Of a stretch of 64,000 nt of DNA, positions 57,446 to 64,000 are shown in pieces. The translations under genes and the position numbers were made by a program. Below the pieces are notes generated by a model that was given only the letters and a program-made list of their open reading frames with translations, was not told where the DNA came from and searched no databases. Position 1 is the first letter of the stretch, and every line of letters starts with the position of its first letter. This DNA is from Ianthella basta (lineage: Eukaryota > Porifera > Demospongiae > Verongiida > Ianthellidae), in contig OZ025889.1 in assembly GCA_964019415.1 (NCBI GenBank), positions 2,154,501-2,218,500 on the forward strand, read 5' to 3'.

Positions 57446-57630
57446 TTGATTGATTTAATTGAATTGATTTGATTGATTTAATTTAATTTAATTTATCAGT
57501 ATGATTGTTCAATTATTGTAATGCGTATCTGTGTCCCTTTGTCTTATAATAATAATTATCATTATTATCATTTATTATTACTATTATAATAAAGTGACCC
57601 TTCCCATATTATGTTTTATCACTACTGTAT

Positions 57631-57664
<34 letters not shown>

Positions 57665-57777
57665 GTAATGATTAGTCATAAGAATAAAATTAAATAATAG
57701 TATTATAGTAGTATTGATGATAAGTCATAGAATTAATATAATGAGAATATGGTGACCTGACTGTTTTTTTGTATTGG
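57446..57777. repeat. AT-rich simple sequence (TTGA, ATTTA, TAA units)
   Basis: The LINE tail grades into degenerate TTGA/TTTAA repeats, then a (TAA)n run at about 57632-57665. Nothing coding. Confidence 0.75.
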
Positions 57778-58490
57778 TCATGGTGGGTTCAATATGGGGT
57801 TCCACATAGATGGCAGGCATAGACCACAGTCCAATTTCATGGCCTTCTTGTTGCGTTGGATATGGATGGCCTCTGTTGTCTTCCTTTGCCTAAACCCATT
57901 GACGCATCTTCTGACCTTGGCTTCATCCCAATTGATAGCATGTTTGGTCTCATGAGCGTGGACCGTGATACCATTCTTGGGGTCCCCTCTCTTCACTGCG
58001 GGCTTGTGCTCCCCAAGTCTGATTTTCAAGGTCCTCTTTGTTTCACCTATGTAGACATCATCACATTCTTTACATGGAACCTCGTACACCACACTCTTCT
58101 TCTTTGCTTCTGGAATGGGGGTCTTCACTTTCATTAGGGTCTTTCGGATGGTTCTCACTGGTCTAAAGGGTGCTTTCACACCAAGGGGGGTGCATATCCT
58201 TTCTATCTTTTCACTGATGCCCTTAACATATGGTAGACATATGATCTTTGGTGCATCGTCTTCCTTGGGGGGGGGGGGGGCTCTTCATTGGAGGGGTTGG
58301 TGGAGGGGCTCTTTGGTGCATCATCCTCAGGGGGGTCTACATTGTCTGTGTCAGTGGAGGAGGGTTCCTGTGTATGACTGTCAGTGGGGAGGGGTCCATT
58401 GTGGGTAGCAGTGGACGGCTTCTCCGCATCATCATTCGGGGGGAGTCATCATTGGTTACTTCAGTGGTAGGAGGGGGACTGGGTCATGTC
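57778..58490 (-). pseudogene. Penelope-like linker and GIY-YIG endonuclease
   Basis: Minus strand: a Pro/Asp-rich linker with repeated DDAPK/DDAEK units (58490-58260), then IICLPYVKGISEKIERICTP, KSVVYEVPCKECDDVYIGET (GIY-YIG core with CxxC), LKIRLGEHKPAV, TVHAHETKHAINWDEAKV and EAIHI, ending LPSMWNPILN and stop at 57778. This is the C-terminal module of Penelope-like retroelements, which nicks target DNA. A run of 14 G (58267-58280) interrupts or strains the linker frame. The RT upstream is missing. Confidence 0.87.
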
Positions 58491-58549
58491 GACTTGAACC
58501 ATCCTTTTTAGCTACGTGAATGCTCATCAACGCCTCATAAACCTGCTAG

Positions 58550-59020
58550 ACAACGTAGCATGAGCCTCTACCACATCATCAAACTAGGTTGGAATCTGGG
58601 GAGGAGTTGTAAGGGTAACTGGGCTAGCAAGTCCAAATTTGGTTTAAAGCCATTCCATCCAAGTTCTTGCATCTGTTATGGTGACTGCATTATCTAAAGA
58701 TAGGGAAATGATATTTGTTAAGTTGAGCATGAACTCCTCTATGTATCACTTCGCTACAAACAAGGCACACTACTGCAGGATTGTCTTACATGCATAGACA
58801 TAGCTAGCCGCAAGCGTTGCTGTGCGGCTTTCTGTCTCTCTTCAACTATGTACACAGCCCATGCATGTACGCATTGACTATGAATCACATGAAATGCACT
58901 CCAACTGTAATGATTGCATTCCAGGCAACAAGTCAATGTTCACGACTGTACTTGATCCTCCCCCTTGTGGGACGGGTCAATCTATGCCTGACTGAAGCTC
59001 CTAATCATCATTTGTGCTAT
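58550..59020. other. Non-coding stretch
   Basis: No exon or element recognised between the Penelope-like element and the inverted repeat at 59021. Confidence 0.35.
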
Positions 59021-59466
59021 ATTGTTGGTTGTCATGGCAACACCAGAAACATGAAATGAAAAAGACTGGGGTATATATTGTATATACCCCAGCTAGCCAG
59101 GTTACAAATTTACTAGGAGCTCTGGGCTCTTATTTTCAGCCAATCTGCTTCATGTCCAAAGTTTACTTTATTTTAAAATTGTTGTTCATTTTTGACACCT
59201 TTTGTGTCTAGCAGCTGCTGTCCACATTGCATGCATCACTTTCTCGCAGCATCTGCATGTGTCAACTTGTCGTGTCATGGCAGTGTAAGGTGTGAAAACT
59301 GAACAACAATTTTAAAATAAAGAAAACTTTAGACATGAAGCAGATGGGCTGAAAATAAGAGCCCAGAGCTCCTGGTAAATTTATAACCTGGCTAGCTGGG
59401 GTATATACGATATATACCCCAGTCTTTTCCTTTGATGTTTCTGGCATTGCCATGGCAACCAACAAT
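59021..59466. repeat. Large inverted repeat (~175-bp arms)
   Basis: ATTGTTGGTTGTCATGGCAA at 59021 is mirrored at 59466. The arms continue through GGGGTATAT--TATATACCCCAG (itself a small palindrome), AGCTCTGGGCTCTTATTTTCAGCC and ATTTTAAAATTGTTGTTCA, with a loop of about 100 bp. Several mismatches indicate age. Class unknown. Confidence 0.85.
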
Positions 59467-59572
59467 AAAACATGATACTTCAAGTACATAGCATTATACG
59501 GGACATATGTAAACTGCATAAGGGTTGATCTCACAACAAGGTATTTACTTGAATGTGCACAACACTTTGTAG

Positions 59573-62065
<2,493 letters not shown>

Positions 62066-62439
62066 CAGAGGATGCTACCTGATTGCTAAGTGACTTAGAG
62101 TGTATGCCATGCAAATTTCTGCAACCTGCAATAATTTGTATACTTGCATGCTTGCACAGCTGCAGTATGCGCCTGTTATGGTGGTGTGTGTGCCATGGAC
62201 CATATGCATGAGTATGTGCACTTGTTTATTGTTATATGTATAATTTATATGTAATATAAACGAGTCGACCGGTTGCTATTGTAACCGTGTCAAGTGTAGC
62301 CATTTTTGCATCATTCCATATTGACTTGATGTACACAGGTTCTAAGTAGCAGCAGTGAGTAGCACACCTGCAAAGTTATAGTTGAGCCATAATTATTCCA
62401 TTGTTCTAAACTAGCCTATAAGGTGAGGTGAATTGTTTT

Positions 62440-62519
62440 GCCTGGTTGGTTGGCTTGGACTGCTGAAATCCCAGGGCGTAGGTTGTCCTGGGTTTGAATA
62501 CCAGTGCTAGCTGGTGCCA
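62440..62519 (+). repeat. tRNA-like SINE head or tRNA pseudogene
   Basis: GGTTGGCTTGGACTGCTG resembles an A box and GGGTTTGAATACCAG resembles a B box with T-arm. Arm pairing is imperfect. Probably the promoter head of a SINE or a decayed tRNA rather than a functional gene. Confidence 0.45.
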
Positions 62520-62723
62520 ATTTTCTCTTCCTCATGATAGCCTACATTTCTTCCGAGTTGTGACTTCATTACACTTGATTGTGACATGTATTATTGCAAT
62601 TACATTTTTGATCATGTAATTATACATAATTATATACTTCAAGTGCTAACACTGCACATAATTCATTTATGTATAATCCTTGAGCACTACTATAGCATAC
62701 AAGATCACACAAACCAGGCTTGA

Positions 62724-63058
62724 AGGCTGAATAATGCTGCTGATGCACTAGTACTGTGAAGCTCAAGATTTGGCCAGAAGCAATTGCAAGCAGCTTGAAA
62801 TGTTCAGCTTGCAAACCAAAGTTCTTGTGGTTTTCAGATTGCTGTGTACAGTCACAGAAATCCACTATCAGTTAATGTTGTTAGATGCTAAGCTTGCATG
62901 GACCATGGTTGTGAATAATTATGCAGTAAGTAGACCATAACATTTTCATCACATACAATCATGCAGTTCTTTGTTCAGTGCGCTCCTATGTGACCTTCTT
63001 CATAACTTTGATCCTATAATATGCTCCATATAACTACACCATGCACAGTACAGGTACC
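62724..63058 (+). repeat. Dispersed repeat, copy B (partner at 1637-1975)
   Basis: Aligns to 1637-1975 through CACTAGTACTGTGAAGCTCA, CAGTCACA-AAATCCACTATC-type and GGACCATGGTTGTG blocks. Confidence 0.75.
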
Positions 63059-63540
63059 GTACAATATACAGTATAGACTCTGTAGCACAGCCAGCTCATG
63101 ATCAGGACCAGGTCAATTAAATATTAGCAGCGAGTGCCCTATATGCAACCAGCAAGATACATACTGGATGATGAAGATACAGGCATGGCCACTGCAGTGC
63201 TGTACATCTCATGCAAGCAATATACCATGTGCACAGTACTCTTGTTTTGAAGGTGAATATATAGTCAGTTGACTTGACCAGCTCAGGCCTGGAGGAAGCA
63301 CTTTAAAGGTGGTCAGTCCACGTCAAGACAATATTACCTAGCCAATATAATGCACAAGCCAGGAAGTACCTTATCTATACAATAGAATGGCCAGGCCTAA
63401 AACTTTGGTCAAGCCATGCATATGGCCTGTGCAGCCTGGGTTGTTCCACCAGGTATGCAGTTGTATATACATATACATCCGGGTCTGGGAAAGGGTCGCA
63501 GTTGACCTGTCCTGACCTGACCTGTCCTGTACGCAGTTGA

Positions 63541-63572
63541 CAAAGACCTTCGGGTCGAAACGTCCTGCATTT
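63541..63572 (+). ncRNA. Hammerhead-like motif, degenerate copy
   Basis: TTGACAAAGACC, UUCG-type loop, GGGTCGAAACGTCC. Stem and GAAAC side match the other copies; the CUGANGA side is disrupted. Likely inactive retroelement debris. Confidence 0.25.
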
Positions 63573-63756
63573 GATTGATTTATCATTATCAGTTGTGTCT
63601 TGCTCAAGAATCTCGTATCATTGTATTATCAACGCAACTATGAGCCTCTACAGTATCAGCGCCGATATTGTTTGCACTGGCTGAGGCCTCAGCCATGCCC
63701 ATGCATGCATGCACATATACTCACAAGTATGAGTGCAACAGCAATAGCAGTAGCTG

Positions 63757-63960
63757 TAGCTATAGGTGACAAGGGTCCTGAGTAACAAAGTGTGACTGTC
63801 TGATACATTTAGCTGGAACGCGAGTAAGTCACTATACACAATGTTAGTACATGGCCATAAACAAATAGTGGGAAGTGAAGTGAGCCCTAGTGACCACAGT
63901 AAGCAAATAGAGTAGCTGAAGAAGCAGAAGGAACACAGTCCGGCCTGCAGACACTCAACT
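63757..63960. repeat. Dispersed repeat related to 19425-19600
   Basis: Shares TGTGACTGTCTGAT-CAT, ACGCGAGTAAGTC-CTAT-type and GAAGCAGAAG-ACACAGT segments with the copy near 19425; diverged. Confidence 0.5.
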
Positions 63961-64000
63961 CACCCACCTCCCAAACTGGCTGTATAAGTTGGGCTGGTGT

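Larger units (their letters stand above)
56171..58549 (-). mobile_element. Penelope-like element with inverted terminal segments, split by a LINE
   Basis: A 56-bp segment at 56171-56226 (CTAGCAGGTTTATGAGG...) is the near-exact reverse complement of 58494-58549. Inverted terminal (pseudo-LTR) pieces are common in Penelope-like elements. Between them, on the minus strand, lie a GIY-YIG endonuclease region and, near the left terminus, a hammerhead-like motif. The RT is absent. An RLE-type LINE (56402-57445, plus strand) is inserted between the GIY-YIG 3' side and the left terminus. Confidence 0.8.

Noticed and set aside
62440-62519. Functional tRNA gene
   Set aside because: The T-arm and acceptor pairing are imperfect and no clear anticodon loop is seen; SINE head or pseudogene is more likely.

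Overview
This is animal nuclear DNA. Spliced genes with short GT-AG introns encode animal-type modules: Reeler, sushi/CCP, CARD, SAM, ankyrin and a PLAA-type PUL domain. The DNA between them is dense with many kinds of transposable element. The mixture (a CX10CXCXC cysteine array beside a Reeler domain, compact introns, RLE-type LINEs, Ty3/gypsy, Helitron and Penelope-like debris) fits an early-branching marine invertebrate, most likely a sponge. The phylum is an inference from gene content; no lineage-specific marker was checked.

Layout, left to right. The window opens in the last exon of a sushi-domain gene (1-115). A Reeler-mucin-transmembrane gene starts at 3119 and is followed by exons for a cysteine-rich array (6558-7390). 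From 8.4 to 11.1 kb lie nested MITEs and tandem repeats. At 11.8-13.0 kb is an internally deleted RLE-type LINE, then a Tigger-like element. A CARD exon (15.5-15.8 kb) and a SAM exon (20.3-20.6 kb) probably belong to one adaptor-type gene. At 25.3-28.0 kb is a decayed Ty3/gypsy pol on the minus strand.

From 28.5 to 43.3 kb runs a plus-strand ankyrin-repeat gene. It is built from phase-0 exon pairs of 204-207 nt and 99 nt. Its introns hold an APE-type LINE (32.5-35.2 kb) and a nearly full-length RLE-type LINE (37.9-40.6 kb). Next is a truncated minus-strand Helitron Rep region (43.7-45.6 kb), cut by a complete LTR retrotransposon (45620-50016) with 238-bp LTRs and a 5-bp target duplication. 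A 5'-truncated APE-type LINE with a 709-codon ORF and a 12-bp target duplication follows (51804-54079). A Penelope-like element (56171-58549) with inverted terminal segments and a GIY-YIG domain is split by another RLE-type LINE. At the right, exons 59573-62065 encode a complete PUL domain ending in a stop codon. SINE-like and dispersed repeats fill the rest.

The host genes suggest a surface or secreted recognition protein (Reeler), an intracellular death-fold adaptor (CARD plus SAM), an ankyrin scaffold, and a ubiquitin/p97 cofactor (PUL). Nothing in the sequence shows that they work together. The most testable novelties are a transmembrane exon whose inclusion or skipping changes the reading frame of the Reeler gene, a hammerhead-like hairpin that recurs at several loci including a Penelope-like terminus, and the modular exon architecture of the ankyrin gene.
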